Below, in pieces: positions 1-12,022 of a stretch of 64,000 bases of DNA. The translations under genes were made by a program, and so were the position numbers. Position 1 is the first letter of the stretch. Every line of letters begins with the position of its first letter. The notes under the pieces were generated by a model that worked only from the letters and a program-made list of their open reading frames with translations, ran no database searches and was not told the origin of the DNA. The stretch comes from Branchiostoma floridae (Eukaryota > Chordata > Leptocardii > Amphioxiformes > Branchiostomatidae). Location of the stretch: contig NC_049979.1 of the NCBI RefSeq assembly GCF_000003815.2, positions 27,246,203 to 27,310,202 on the forward strand. The letters are read 5' to 3'.

Positions 1-699
1 CAAATATTTCAAAAAGTGCCTTTACAATGATATCATGTCAAGCAGTTTCAAAACGGCCCATACACAAAAGTGTGTTAGATCTGAGGTTAGCCGACACGCT
101 TGAAAACATGTATTGTATCTAAATTTATCTCAAAGTAGCACCATCGCTCCAAGATGCTTGCTTACAATGTGTTAACAACTTCAGTAAATCTGAATAAGAT
201 AGTTGTTAAGTTGTACAGTAACTGTTGTATATTGCTTCACTTATCATCAAGCCTACTACGCTGTGCAAATTAATGTGCAATAAGTTAAGTTGCAAATTTA
301 CAATGTATTTTAGAGGGTGATCATTCGTCAAACCAAGGACAAAAAGCTCCTTGGTCACAAGTGCACTCAATATTTGCGCAACTACTAGCATCGACTTGGT
401 CGTAATGTTACACAATGTATCATCTACAGCACAAAGAAGTCAGTTTATTATGTCATTCCCCATTCTTATCCATGGAATTGTTGGACTGACTCATGAATCT
501 ATATTGTGTAAAACTTTCAAGGACGTCTGGTCACAGATGTGAATTTTAAAAATACAACTGAAAACTAGATTGGCTTTTGTTGTTGTTTTTGTGTCGGCTC
601 AAGTTATATCGTAGTTAATAGTTCTATCTGGCTTGTTAATGAAATTTGGTTTGGTTTATAGATGAAGGTTCGACTTAACACAATATGATTGGTGTAAAA
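1..699. other. No supported feature
   Basis: This AT-rich stretch has only short open frames without family resemblance, splice structure or repeats. I see no gene, RNA or element here. Confidence 0.6.
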
Positions 700-893
700 T
701 ATATAATAATTATCGGGTGTATTTGCAGCCAGTGCCATAGGCAGGTACCCAATGTGTTGAGTAATGAGGCTGATTAACGTGGTCGAGGCACCTCCTCGAG
801 CACGGGACCCCCGTTTTACGTCCCTCCCGGAAGACGATTTCGTGGAAAGCTTCGTGAGGCTACAGCAATCCGGACGTCCTTTATGGCACGCCA
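700..893 (-). mobile_element. 5S-derived SINE, 3' part only
   Basis: The block that reads on the + strand from the ATA/ATT-rich tail through GGTACCCAA, AATGAGGCTG and GACCCCC to CAATCCGGACGTCC is repeated almost exactly at about 23692-23865. There it joins a 5S-rRNA-like head. Here the head is missing and the sequence passes straight into the GGAAATA satellite, so the copy is truncated at its 5' end (minus-strand orientation). The central block resembles the conserved core shared by 5S-headed Deu-type SINEs; that family link is from memory and moderate. Confidence 0.75.
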
Positions 894-894
894 A

Positions 895-3062
895 ATGGGG
901 TCAAAAGTCGCGCGCAAGAAAAAACAGCGCGAGAGAGATAAAATCGTGCGCGCGGAGGATAAAATCGTGCGCGAGAGAGATAAAACCGTGGAGAGAGAGG
1001 AAATATCGTGCGAGAGAGAAAATAAAACCAGAGAGAGAGGAAATATCGTGCGAGAGAGAAAATAAAGTGCGAGAGAGGAAATAAAGTTGACAGGGAGGAA
1101 ATAAACTGCGAGAGAGGAAATAAAACTATAAAGATAGGAAATAAAGGGGGAGAGATAGGAAATAACGTGCGAGAGAGGAAATAACCCTATAGAGATAGGA
1201 AATCCCGTGCGGGAGAGGAAATAAAGGTGGAGGGATAGGAAATACCGTGCGAGAGAGAAAATAAAGGTGGAGATATAGGAAATACCGTGCGGAAGAGAAA
1301 TTGAACCATAGGGATAAAAAAATATCGTGCGGGAGAGGAAATAAAGATGGAGAGATAGGAAATACCGTGCGGGAGAGGAAATAAAGGTGGAGAGATAGGA
1401 AATACCGTGCGGGGGGGGGGGGGATAATTAAAACCATATATAGATAGGAAATATCGTGCGGGAGAGGAAATAAAACCATAGAGATAGAAAATACCGTGCG
1501 AGAGAGAAAATAAAGGTGGAAAGATAGGAAGTACCGTGCGGGATAGAAAATAAAGGTGGAAAGATAGGAAATACCGTGCCTGAGAGGAAATAAAGCTGGA
1601 GAGATAGGAAATATCGTGCGGGAGAGGAAATAAAACCATAGAGATAGGAAATACCATGCGAGAGAGAAAATAAAGGTGGAAAGATAGGAAATACCGTGCG
1701 GGAGAGAAAATAAAGGTGGAGAGATAGGAAATATCGTGCGGGAGAGGAAATAAAGCTGGAGGGATAGGAAATATCGTGCGGGAGAGGAAATAAAACCATC
1801 GAGATAGGAAATATCGTGCGGGAGAGGAAATAAAGGTGGAGAGATAGGAAATACCGTGCGGGAGAGAAAATAAAGGTGGAGAGATAGGAAATACCGTGCG
1901 GGAGAGGAAATAAAGCTGGAGGGATAGGAAATATCGTGCGGGAGAGGAAATAAAACCAAAGAGATAGAAAATATTGTGCGGGAGAGAAAATAAAGGTGGA
2001 GAGATAGGAAATACCGTGCGAGAGGGAAAAAATGTGGAGAGATAGAAAATACCGTGCGGAACAGAAAATAAAACCATAGAGATAGAAAATATCGTGCGGG
2101 AGAGGAAATAAAGGTGGAGGGATAGGAAATACCGTGCGAGAGACAAAATAAAGGTGGAAAGATAGGAAATACCGCGCGGGAGAGGAAATAAAGGTGGAAA
2201 GATAGGAAATACCGTGCGGGAGAGGAAATAAAGCTGGAGAGATAGGAAATACCGTGCGAGAGGGAAAAAATGTGGAGAGATAGGAAATACCGTGCGGAAC
2301 AGAAAATAAAACCATAGAGATAGAAAATATCGTGCGGGAGAGGAAATAAAGGTGGAGGGATAGGAAATACCGTGCGAGAGACAAAATAAAGGTGGAAAGA
2401 TAGGAAATACCGCGCTGGAGAGGAAATAAAGGTGGATAGAGAGGAAACATCGTGCGGCAGAGGAATAAAGGGGGAGAGATAGGAAATACCGTGCGGGAGA
2501 GGAAATAAAACCATAGTGATAATAAATACCGTGCGAGAGAGAAAATAAAGGTGGAGTGATAGGAATTCGTGCGGGATGGGAACTAAAGTTGGAGAGATAG
2601 GAAATACCGTGATGGAGGGGAAATAAAACCATAGAGAGAGGAAATACCATGCGGGAGAGGAAATAAAACCATAGAGATAGGAAATAACGTGCGGGAGAAA
2701 AAATAAAACCATAGAGAGAGGAAATACCGTGCGGGAGAGGAAATAAAACCATAGAGATAGTAAATACCGTGCGGGAGAGGAAATAAAACCATAGAGATAG
2801 GAAATATCGTGCGGGAGAGGAAATAAAACCATAGAGATAGGAAATACCGTACGAGAGAGAAAATAAAGGTGGAGAGATAGGAAATACCGTGCGGGAGAGA
2901 AAATAAAGGTGGAGGGATAGGAAATATCGTGCGGGAGAGGAAATAAAACTGGGGAAGAGGAAATATCCTACGAGGACGGAAATAGAAGTATAAAACGAGG
3001 AATTGTCTTTGCGAAAGAGGAAATACAAGGCTGGAAAGAGGAAATATTCCACAAGAAAGAAA
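895..3062. repeat. GGAAATA satellite, array A (40-bp unit)
   Basis: This is a tandem array of about 54 diverged units of 40 bp. Each unit holds two GGAAATA cores about 20 bp apart, as in GATAGGAAATACCGTGCGGG followed by AGAGGAAATAAAGGTGGA. The first ~200 bp are a looser purine-rich variant. On the minus strand stop codons are almost absent, and because 40 is not a multiple of 3 several frames stay open for 340-620 codons. Those frames encode a monotonous hydrophobic repeat (SPARYFLSLHLYFLSRT type) and have no splice or domain support, so I do not call a gene. Confidence 0.93.
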
Positions 3063-3315
3063 ATAAAGGGCTAAGTTAAAAGTATAATGAATGCTTCTTC
3101 GTCCTCACAGTCCGAGGTTCGGCCGCTTTACTTTTTACCGTACTATACAATGTTGTACATAACGCTTAATGCCGCGACACACGCAAACAACGGTTTCCAT
3201 CTATCTCGCGATCTTGCTGTTTTGATTTCGAGAACTACTTTTTATCTGTTGCAATAGTTTTTTTCGCTTACGTTTAGATGAGATTTATATATTCTCTTTC
3301 CGAAAGTCAGGAATC
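3063..3315. other. Spacer between satellite and LINE tail
   Basis: The satellite decays by about 3060. No element boundary, gene or target-site duplication is visible before the zinc-finger frame. Confidence 0.5.
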
Positions 3316-3483
3316 ATGGCCTTTGAATCGAAAAGAGCTGCTGCCATACATGAGAAGAAGGAGAGGAGGAAACAGGGCTCTGTGCCTGTAAGCTCGAGCT
3401 CCTTCATCTGCAGCACCTGCGGCCGCTCCTGCGCCTCCAGAATAGGACTTCACTCCCACATGAGGAGACACCTGGACAAGTGA
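3316..3483 (+). mobile_element. Non-LTR retrotransposon 3' end (C2H2-like C-terminus)
   Basis: A 55-codon frame runs from ATG 3316 to TGA 3481-3483. It has a basic stretch (EKKERRKQ) and then FICSTCGRSCASRIGLHSHM and RRH. The C-x2-C ... SRIGLHSHxRxH pattern is the usual last ~25 residues of many invertebrate LINE ORF2 proteins (endonuclease-reverse transcriptase), lying just before the stop. No reverse transcriptase is found upstream, so this is most likely a 5'-truncated copy of which only the tail survives. A free-standing small zinc-finger gene is possible but less likely. Confidence 0.7.
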
Positions 3484-3499
3484 CTGGCTGCCTGCCTAC

Positions 3500-4200
3500 T
3501 CATCTGTCGACAACCGACAGGAGAATCCATCATTTTCTCTCTCGCTAGCTGACTCGCTGGAGAGAGGAAAAGAAAAACCCTGGGCGGGAGAGGAAATAAA
3601 TCGCATGCAAACGCGAGAGAGAGGAAGACACGGCGGAGGGAAAAATAAATTGCACTTACCACCATCCCACCATGCATAAAAGAATATTTCTTCCATTTTT
3701 TTTTCACGCGCCTGTTTAGTTTTGGTAATATATTTCTTCTGTTGCGCTCGTTTCCTTTGTCTTTTTTTTTAATCCGATTCCGCGGCGTTTTCTCCTCTCG
3801 CGTTTGTATGCGGTTTATTTCCTCTCCCGCTCAATATTTCTCCTCTCTCGCAGCGGGCCAGCCAGCGAGAAAGGAAATAAATAGGCTGGGGGAGAGGAAA
3901 TATCCAGCGAGAAAGGAAATAAATAGGCTGGGGGAGAGGAAATATCTTACGCGAGAGGATATAAAGTTTGGGGGAGAGGAATTATCTTACGCGAGAAGAA
4001 ATATTGTTTGGGGGAGAGGAAATATCTTACGCGAGAAGAAATAAAGTTTGAGGGAAAGGAAATATCTTACGCGAGAAGAAATAAAGTTTGGGGGAGAGGA
4101 AATATCTTACGCGAGAAGAAATAAAGTTTGGGGGAGAGGAAATATCTTACGCGAGAAGAAATAAAGTTTGGGGGAGAGGAATTATCTTACACGAGAGGAT
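3500..4200. repeat. GGAAATA satellite relatives, incl. second 40-bp array
   Basis: From about 3530 the sequence mixes inverted and direct fragments of the purine-rich module (GGGCGGGAGAGGAAATAAA, CGCATGCAAACGCGAGAGAG). From about 3865 to 4195 it becomes a clean array of about eight 40-bp units, GAGAGGAAATATCTTACGCG followed by AGAAGAAATAAAGTTTGGGG. The unit length and GGAAATA core match array A, so it is a variant of the same family. Confidence 0.85.
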
Positions 4201-6730
4201 AAAATGTCAGAAAGTGTGTCATTATGAAATTCAGGAGATAGTAAAAACTAACGCGAAATGAAAGAATAGTCGGGGATATGATAAAAAACGGAAAGGAAAG
4301 AAACATTTTATGGAAATGTCATGACATTGATTAATTGATTATTGATAAAATCTATGAAAAGAAATTGATGATTATAACATTACCTGGATCCACTTAAACA
4401 AACTATGGTCTTATATATAGACTGTTCAAGTCAAGAATAGGATATAGATATTGACAATATACAGCAGAGCACTGCCCAAACAAATAAACAATACAGGGGA
4501 TTGGCTGCCACGAATCATAAATTAAAACTGGAAGACACTGTAATGAAGATAAAATAGAAAATGAGTACAATTTCATAGAATGTAGATTATACAATAGATA
4601 GTTATATTTTGTAGACTAGTACTGATGCAATATGTGTTTCCCATGAATTCATACACCTAAGAAATTTTGAGGAGTTCATATATTTAATAATAACTTTTGA
4701 TTATAAGACATATCTGTTTATACATCTTCACCATCACAGGAAAGCAAGGTGCAGCCGAATTTGTTCTTGTGCTAGCTTGACACACTCTGACACACATGTA
4801 TCTGTAAACTACCATTTCATTTTGACCTGCACGTTACCTAGTATGTACAGTAAAGGGAATAAAGGTATTTTTTCTCAATAAATCCCTGTGGGTGTTGATT
4901 CAAACAAGATGAGCAGAGTTGTGAAAATATGGTACACAAGCCATGAAGGACCTGATTTTTAGGATTCTTTTCATATTAATAAAGTTTCACATTTCAAAAA
5001 GTATACTACTGGTAGTGACATAGTCCCAATTTTTTCTTGAGCGTAGGGATGGGACCCGATGGGTAAGAAATTACTCTGCATTTGATCATATTACAGACTT
5101 TCTTTAAAGAGGATACTGACAGTGTCACATTCTTGGGGGAATTTTTACATGGGTAATCTTCTTTCATTCAAGAAAGAAGACTTGATATTAAGTGGAAAAT
5201 GATTGCTGCCATACACACTTTTGCAATCTTACCATCTACAGAATGATGTATGAAGTAAAAGCAAAGATGTAACAATAAGTCACATACACTTTGAATCTTC
5301 TTGACAGCTTTAATGAATATTCGAAACCTTACATGGCCTCACCATCTAATTGCATTTCTGTACATACAAAAACTGATGTTGGCTAAATTGATATACATTT
5401 TGAAGTTTTGGCTTGCCAAAAAAATCTTCAGGAATATTACAACTGTATCAAAATTTGCAAAGCTGGTGACAATCCTTGTCCTGTTGGCTGGGACCAGGTC
5501 ATTCACTTTCTCATGGACAAAGTTCTGCTTCTCTTCCATTGAAGGTGCTCCATCTGGAGAACAGAAACAGGAGAATGAGATTTAACATTTCAAAGAATGT
5601 CAGAAATCATAGTCCAAACCATACCAGAACATAGATTGATCAGTCACTTCATCCACCTTTACATGTCAATTCATACCCCTTGATATGACCTTATCTTTAT
5701 TACTCTATCTGTCAAAATTATGGAGTGGCCATATACATGTACATTTTGTATTTTGTCCCATCATTAGCTAGCTACAACATTCATGAGCCAAATAATTCAA
5801 GACACTTTACTTACTTGACAGGATTTCAATGAGACTCTTAGATTTAGTGCAGATAATCAGGTCTTAATCATGGATAGGCAGACAAAATGGCAAAAATTAT
5901 AGAATACAAGATATTACTTCATTGCATTGGAAACTAGGTTCAACAATGTCACACTGCATCTGTATGAGTCTAGTGGGATTAAAATCATTTGACCAAGTAG
6001 CAATATGGGGTGGGAAGTCTTACAGGCAGGGTTTTAATAGAGTGTCTAGGCTTCTTTGGTGCCTTTCATCTGCAATATTCAGCAGCATTTTGAAAATGTG
6101 TTCAGCATGGACAGGCTGGCATGCATGCCTACTTAGCGTGTGTGTACCCTTGGCTACATTGCAAACTGAATACATTTTTGTGTGCTAAATATCCGACTTG
6201 GGAACCTGTCTTGTATGGAAGACGACATTTCACTCATTTGCTATATGACGTACAATTATTTTGCTAGACTGTGACTCTATATCGTTAGATGCTGGGTTCC
6301 CTGTATTTTGCGCCAATGCCATGCCCCTCCTCAAAGTATAATATCTGAGAATTCTGAGTGGGAGGGGGGCGGAGGGACGCCCTCCCTCCCGGGCCTGCTT
6401 GGCGTTTATTTAATAACGGCTACCAAACAGATAGAGAGCTCAATCATGATTCGATTATTTTGTAGAACATGCGTCTCATAGTGCAGGTCACATGTAGTTG
6501 TAAGGCCTATATAAACAGACTCTTACCTGAGTGTTGCATGTTGTAGCATACCTGAAGGAATCCTGTTCACGTCTGAGGCAGTGACGTCAGCGGTCAGTGC
6601 CCTCTGTCGCGTTTGCATGCGATTTTCTTCCTCCCGTGGTGATTTCGTCTCTCGCGCTTGCATGCGGTTTTTTTCCTCGCTCGCAGATTCTGTCTTTTTC
6701 GCCGAGAGAGAGAAAAAAAAATCGCAGCCA
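4201..6730. repeat. Segmental duplication, copy 1
   Basis: This ~2.5-kb segment recurs at 8760-11355 in the same order and orientation. Shared landmarks include TCGGGGATATGAT (about 4270 and 8933), ATTACCTGGATCC, ATTCATACACCTAAGAAATTT, GGACCAGGTC and AGGTCACATGTAGTTG. The copies differ by many substitutions and small indels. Each copy follows a satellite array and ends in the module with GTGACGTCAGCGGT (6581-6594 here). Apart from the exon-like frame noted separately I see no gene. Confidence 0.85.
5339..5553 (-). pseudogene. Exon-like fragment, copy 1 (unrecognised)
   Basis: On the minus strand an acceptor-like TGTTCTCCAG (ending at 5554) opens into a frame containing MEEKQNFVHEKVNDLVP and NRTRIVTSFANFDT. 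The counterpart in the other duplication copy keeps the same frame with conservative changes, which suggests an ancestral coding exon. I do not recognise the family and see no convincing partner exons, so a captured or decayed exon is the cautious reading. Confidence 0.4.
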
Positions 6731-6904
6731 CACGCGAAAGAAGACAACGACGCCAAAAGGGATCGATGGATGCGAACTGGCGAGAAAAACGATTTACACC
6801 AAATACCGAGGGACAGGAAACAAATAAGATATACAATACGAGTGTGAGGTCTATCTTTCTTCTGAGTTCTTGATTTCGGTAAAGCGATTCCTCGCGCTTG
6901 CATG
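6731..6904. repeat. Purine-rich junction module, empty-site copy
   Basis: The module around CTCGCAGATTCTGTCTTTTTCGCCGAGAG (begins near 6673) continues to a direct join with satellite array B. The same module lies on both sides of the composite insertion at 11361-15618, so this is the uninterrupted (empty-site) version. Confidence 0.8.
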
Positions 6905-8760
6905 CGTTTTTTTTCCTATCCCGCGCTCATAGACTTGCTGCGAGAGAGAACAAATCCTGGGCGGGGGGAAATAAACGCCAGGGGGATAGGAATGATAATC
7001 CGGCACGTGCGTGAGAGAAAATAAAACCATAGAGATAGGAAATATCGTGCGGGAATGGAAACAAAGGTAAAGAGATAGGAAATATCGTTTGGCAGAGAAA
7101 ATAAAGGTGGAAAGATAGGAAATATCGTGCGGGAGAGGAAATAAAGTTGGAGAGGTAGGAAATATCGTGCGGGAGAGGAAATAAAGGTGGAGAGATAGGA
7201 TATAACGTGCGGGAGAGGAAATAGAACCATAGAGATAGGAAATACCGTGTGAGTGAGAAAATAAAGATGGAGAGCCTAGGAGATAACGTGCGGGAGAGGA
7301 AATAAAGGTGGAGGGATAGGAAATATCGTGCGGGATGGGAAATAAAGTTGGAGGGATAGGAAATATCGTGCGGGAGAGGAAATAAAACCATCGAGATAGG
7401 AAATATCGTGTGAGAGAGGAAATAAAGTTGGAGAGATAGGAAATATCGTGCGGGAGAGGAAATAAAGGTGGAGGGATAGGAAATATCGTGCGGGAGAGGA
7501 AATAAAGCTGGAGAGATAGGAAATACCGTGCGGGAGAGGAAATAAAACCATCGAGATAGGAAATATCGTGTGAGAGAGGAAATAAAGTTGGAGAGATAGG
7601 AAATATCGTGCGGGAGAGGAAATAAAGGTGGAGGGATAGGAAATATCGTGCGGGAGAGGAAATAAAACCATTGAGATAGGAAATATCGTGCGGGAGAGGA
7701 AATAAAAGGTGGAGAAATAGGAAATACCGTGCGGGAGAGGAAATAAAGGTGGACAGATAGGAAATACCGTGCGGGGGGTGAAATGAAACCATGGAGATAG
7801 TAAATATCGTGCGGGAGAGGAAATAAAGGTGGAGAGAGAGAAAATACCGTGCGAGGGAGAAAATAAAACCATACAGATACTCAGATAGGAAATACCGTGC
7901 GGGAGGGGAAATAAAGGTGGAGAGATAGGAAATAACGTGCGGGGGAGGAAATAAAACCATAGAGATAGTAAATACCGTGCGGGAGAGGAAATAAAACCAT
8001 AGAGATAGTAAATACCGTGCGGGAGAGGAAATAAAACCATAGAGATAGTAAATACCGTGCGGGAGAGGAAATAAAGGCGGAGAAACAAGAATAGCGTGCG
8101 GGAGAGAAAATAAAGGTGGAGATATAGGAAAAACCGTGCGGGAGAGGAAATAAAACCATAGGGATAAGAAATACCGTGCGGGAGCGAGGGGAAATATAGG
8201 TGAAGAGATAGGAAATAACGTGCGGGAGGGGAAATAAAGGTGGAGATAGATGAAATACCATGCGGGATGGGAAATAAAGGTGGAGATAGAGGAAATACCG
8301 TGCGGGAGGGAAAATAAAACTATAGAGATAGGAAATACCGTGCGGGAGGGGAAATGAAGGTGGAGAGATAGGAAATACCGTGCGGGAGGGAAAATAAAAC
8401 CATAGAGATAGGAAATACCGTGCGGGAGGGGAAATAAAGGTAAAGAGATAGGAAATGCCTTGCGAGACAGTTAATAAAGACGGAGAGATAGGAAATATCG
8501 TGCGGGAGAGGAAATAAAGGTGGAGAGATAGAAAATGTCGTGCGGGAGAGAAAATAAAGGTGGAGAGATAGGAAATATCGTGCGAGAGAGGAAATAAAAC
8601 CATAGAGATAGGAAATAACGTGTGAGAGAGTAAATAAAACCATAGAGATGGGAAATAACGTGTGAGAGAGGAAATAAAGGTGGAGAGAGATGAAATATTG
8701 TGCGTGAGAGGAAATATCCTGCGAGAGAGGAAATAAATGCGGCGAGAAGAAATAAAGTTT
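6905..8760. repeat. GGAAATA satellite, array B (40-bp unit)
   Basis: This is a second array of the same 40-bp unit as at 895-3062, about 46 units, with the same two GGAAATA cores per unit. Block-wise similarity (for example three consecutive units with AAAACCATAGAGATAGTAAATACCG at 7950-8060) indicates recent local unequal exchange. Long minus-strand open frames again run through it in more than one phase and are treated as by-products of the repeat. Confidence 0.93.
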
Positions 8761-11355
8761 GGGCGAGAGGAAATATCTTATGCGAAAAGAAATAAAGTTT
8801 TGGGGAAAGGCATTATCTTACACGAGAGGATAAAATGTCAGGAAGCGAGTAATAATGAAATCCAGGAGATAGGAAAAACTAACGCGAAAGGAAAGAATAA
8901 ACAGCCTACCTAGTATAGAATAGTCGGGGATATGATGAAAAACGGAAACATTTTATGGAAATGTCATGACATCGACTGATCATTGATAAAATCTATCAAA
9001 AGAAATTGATGATTATAACATTACCTGGATCCGCTAAAAACAAAGTAAGGTCTTATAGACTGTTGAAGTCAGATAGGATATAGATATTGACAATGTACAG
9101 CAGAGGACTGCCAAAAGAAATTAAAAAGACAGGGTGATTGGCTGCCACAAATCATTAATTGAAAATGGAAGATACTGTAATCAAGATAAGATAGAAGATG
9201 AACTCAGTTTTATAGAATTTAGTTTATACAATAGATTGTTATATTTTGTAGACTAGTACTGATGCTATATTTGTTTCCCATGAATTCATACACCTAAGAA
9301 ATTTTGATTATAAGACATATCTGTTTATACATCTTCACCATCACAGGGGCAGTCAAATTTGTTTTTGTGCTAGCTTGCCACACTTGTATCTGTAAACTAC
9401 CATTTTGTTTTGACCTGCACATTACCCAGTATATGTACTGTAAAGGGAATAAAGATCTTCTTTCCATTAAATTTCTGCAGGTGTTGATTCAAACAAGATG
9501 GGCAGAGTTGTCAAAATACAGTACAGAAGCCATGAATGACCTGATTTTTTAGGATTCTTTTCATATTGATAAAGTGTTTACATTTAAAAAAAATATCCAG
9601 AAACACTGACACACAGACATACCAAAAACTATACCTCCATTTTTCATGGAGATGTCATGGTCACAATTTTTCTTGAGGAGGGATGGGTAAGAAGCTATTC
9701 TGCTTTTGATCATATTGTAGACTCTTTTCAAAAGATGATGACAGTGTCACATTCTTTGGGAAATTTACATGCGGTAATCTTAGCCTCAAAAGTCTTCTTT
9801 CATTCAAGAAAGAAGACTTGGGATAAAGTGGAAAATGATTGCTGCCATATACACTCTCACAATCCTACCATCTACAGATGTATGCAGTAAAAGCAAAGAT
9901 GCAACAATAAGTCACATACACTTTGAATCTTCTTGACAGCTTTAATAGATACTTGAAACGGTACACATGCCTCACAAAATTGCATTTCTGTACGTACAAA
10001 AACTGATGCCGGCTGAAATGATATACATTTTGAATTGTTATCTTGCCAATAAAATCTCAGAAATTTTACAATTGTATCAAAATTTGCAAAGCTGGTTACA
10101 ATCCATGTCCTGTTGGATGGGACCAGGTCTGGTTCCTCCCCATTCACTTTCTCATGGACCAAGTTCTGCCTCTCGTCCCTTGAAGGTGCTCCATCTGGAG
10201 AATGGAAACAGGAGAGTGAGATTTAACATTTCAAGCACTGTCAGAAATCATATTCCAAACTATACTAGGTTTGAAAAATCAGAACATGATCAGTCACTTC
10301 ATCCACCTTTACAAGCCAATTCATAGCTCTCGACATGACCTTATCTTTATCATTATATCTGTCAAAATTATGGAGTAGCCATATACAAGTATTTTGTCCC
10401 ATAGCTAGCTACCCCATTCCATCAGATGATGAAATGACTAAGGCTAGCAGACATCCAGACAGGGTTTCAATGAGACTCTTACTGATTTAGTGCAGATACT
10501 CAGATTTTAATCACAGATGGACAGACAAAATGGCAAAAATTATAGAATACAGGATGTAACAGTTAACGTCATTAGATTGGAAACTAGGTTCAACAATGAA
10601 ACACTGCATCTGTATGAGTCTTGTGGGATCAAGGTCATTTTAACAAGGTCACAATAAGGGATGGGAAGTTCTTTCAGGCAGGTTTTTAATAATAAAAAGG
10701 TTTTAGGAGTTTCTAGGCTTCTTTGGTGCCTTTCATCTGTTTCTAGCTTTAAAGCTTCAATATTCAGTAGCATTTTGAAAATGTGTTCAGCACCATGGAC
10801 AGGCATGCAAGTCTACTTGGCGTGTGTGTACGTAACGGAATACATTTTTGTGTGCTAAATATCCGAAACTTGGGAACCTGTTTTATATGGAAGAGGGAAT
10901 TTCTATCATTTGCTATAATACAGTGAACAATTATTTTGCTAGACTGTGACTCTATAGATGCTGGGTCCCTGTATTTTGCGCCAATGCCATGCCCCTCCTC
11001 AAAAAAGTACTAGTATAATATGTGAGTGGGAGGGGGGCGAAGTCCTACCCTCGCTCGCCTCCCTACTTTATTTACGCCTATTACAGCTACCAAACAACCA
11101 AGAAATCAATCATGACTAGGTTATTTTGTAGCAAATACGTCTCATAGTGCAGGTCACATGTAGTTGTAAGGCCTATATAAACAGACTCTTACCTGAGTGT
11201 TGCATGTTGTAGCAGACCAAGCTAGGAATCCTGTGCACGTCTGAGGCCGTGACGTCAGCGGTCAGTATCACCTCTCGCGTTTGCATGCGATTTTCCTTCC
11301 CGCGCGGTGATTTGTTCTCTCGCGCTTGCATGCGGTTTTTTTCCTCGCTCGCAGG
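8761..11355. repeat. Segmental duplication, copy 2
   Basis: This is the diverged direct copy of 4201-6730. It ends in the module with GTGACGTCAGCGGT (11249-11262), which is then interrupted by the composite insertion. It also contains the second exon-like fragment and, on the minus strand at 10540-10806, an 88-codon frame with IFKMLLNIEALKLETDERHQ that is frameshifted in copy 1. No full gene is supported. Confidence 0.85.
9872..10195 (-). pseudogene. Exon-like fragment, copy 2 (unrecognised)
   Basis: This is the counterpart of the frame at 5339-5553. It reads NLVHEKVNGEEPDLVPSNRT and then WIVTSFANFDT, with a four-residue insertion relative to copy 1 and an open frame that continues further. 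Keeping the frame despite substitutions supports past coding use. Function unknown. Confidence 0.4.
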
Positions 11356-11359
11356 TTCT

Positions 11360-12018
11360 GGTTCCGGTTCGGAGTTTTTTTTAGGATTTGCGGCCGATTT
11401 GACTGTCTCTGAGAAAAGCACTAGCGCTACTCAAAACATTGTTTTTCGGATAATTCAATGTTTCCGATGGAAAAGGGTGTGTTGTCGCTGACCGACAGAC
11501 TCATTTGACATTTTCTGTAGAAATGTTGTTTTTGGTAAAAACCATCAAAAATATATGCTTTTCATCCAAAAATTGCTAATTTGGGGCCATTTTTTACAGG
11601 CCGCTACACGGAAAAAATGAATTTTCCTGGGATAATGACTGATATGGCAATGAAGGTCAAGACTTCTTCTGTATACTGAGTAAAAAGGAAAAAAAGTTAT
11701 CCGATACGTTTTCCGCGAGCTCCGATGGTGCTAAAACACCCAAAACGCACATAGAACGCATGATCTGGGTAATCAGGCGACGAAACGCTTTACCGCTATC
11801 GCGCGCACTAATACCCGGAAGTGTTCGCCGCACGATCAAATCTCCGACACCATAAAACGCTACGAATAACAAGCATTTGGAGAAGTATAAAAGATTATAC
11901 ACTTCTAAAGCGATAGCCGAAAAATCTAGAGCCAAAACTATGGAGACAACCTCTGATTTGCGTCTTATTCTTAGGGACTATTTAGATATCTGGACACTTG
12001 AAATTCCGAACCGGAACC
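11360..12018. mobile_element. E unit 1 (659 bp, inverted termini)
   Basis: It starts GGTTCCGGTTCGGAG and ends CCGAACCGGAACC, followed by TTAA at 12019-12022. Its left flank is TTCT instead of TTAA, unlike units 2 and 3. A 92-codon minus-strand frame (11657-11935, MALDFSAIALEVYNLLYFSK...) is identical in all three copies, but copy identity explains this without selection. Confidence 0.8.
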
Positions 12019-12022
12019 TTAA

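Noticed and set aside
1126-3052. Long minus-strand frames (568 and 621 codons) as genes
   Set aside because: They lie wholly in a 40-bp satellite, several frames are open at once, and they show no domain, splice site or conserved start.
6851-8643. Long minus-strand frames in array B as genes
   Set aside because: Same repeat effect as in array A.
11657-11935. 92-codon frame in each E unit as a transposon protein
   Set aside because: No transposase motifs; identity across copies is explained by recent amplification.
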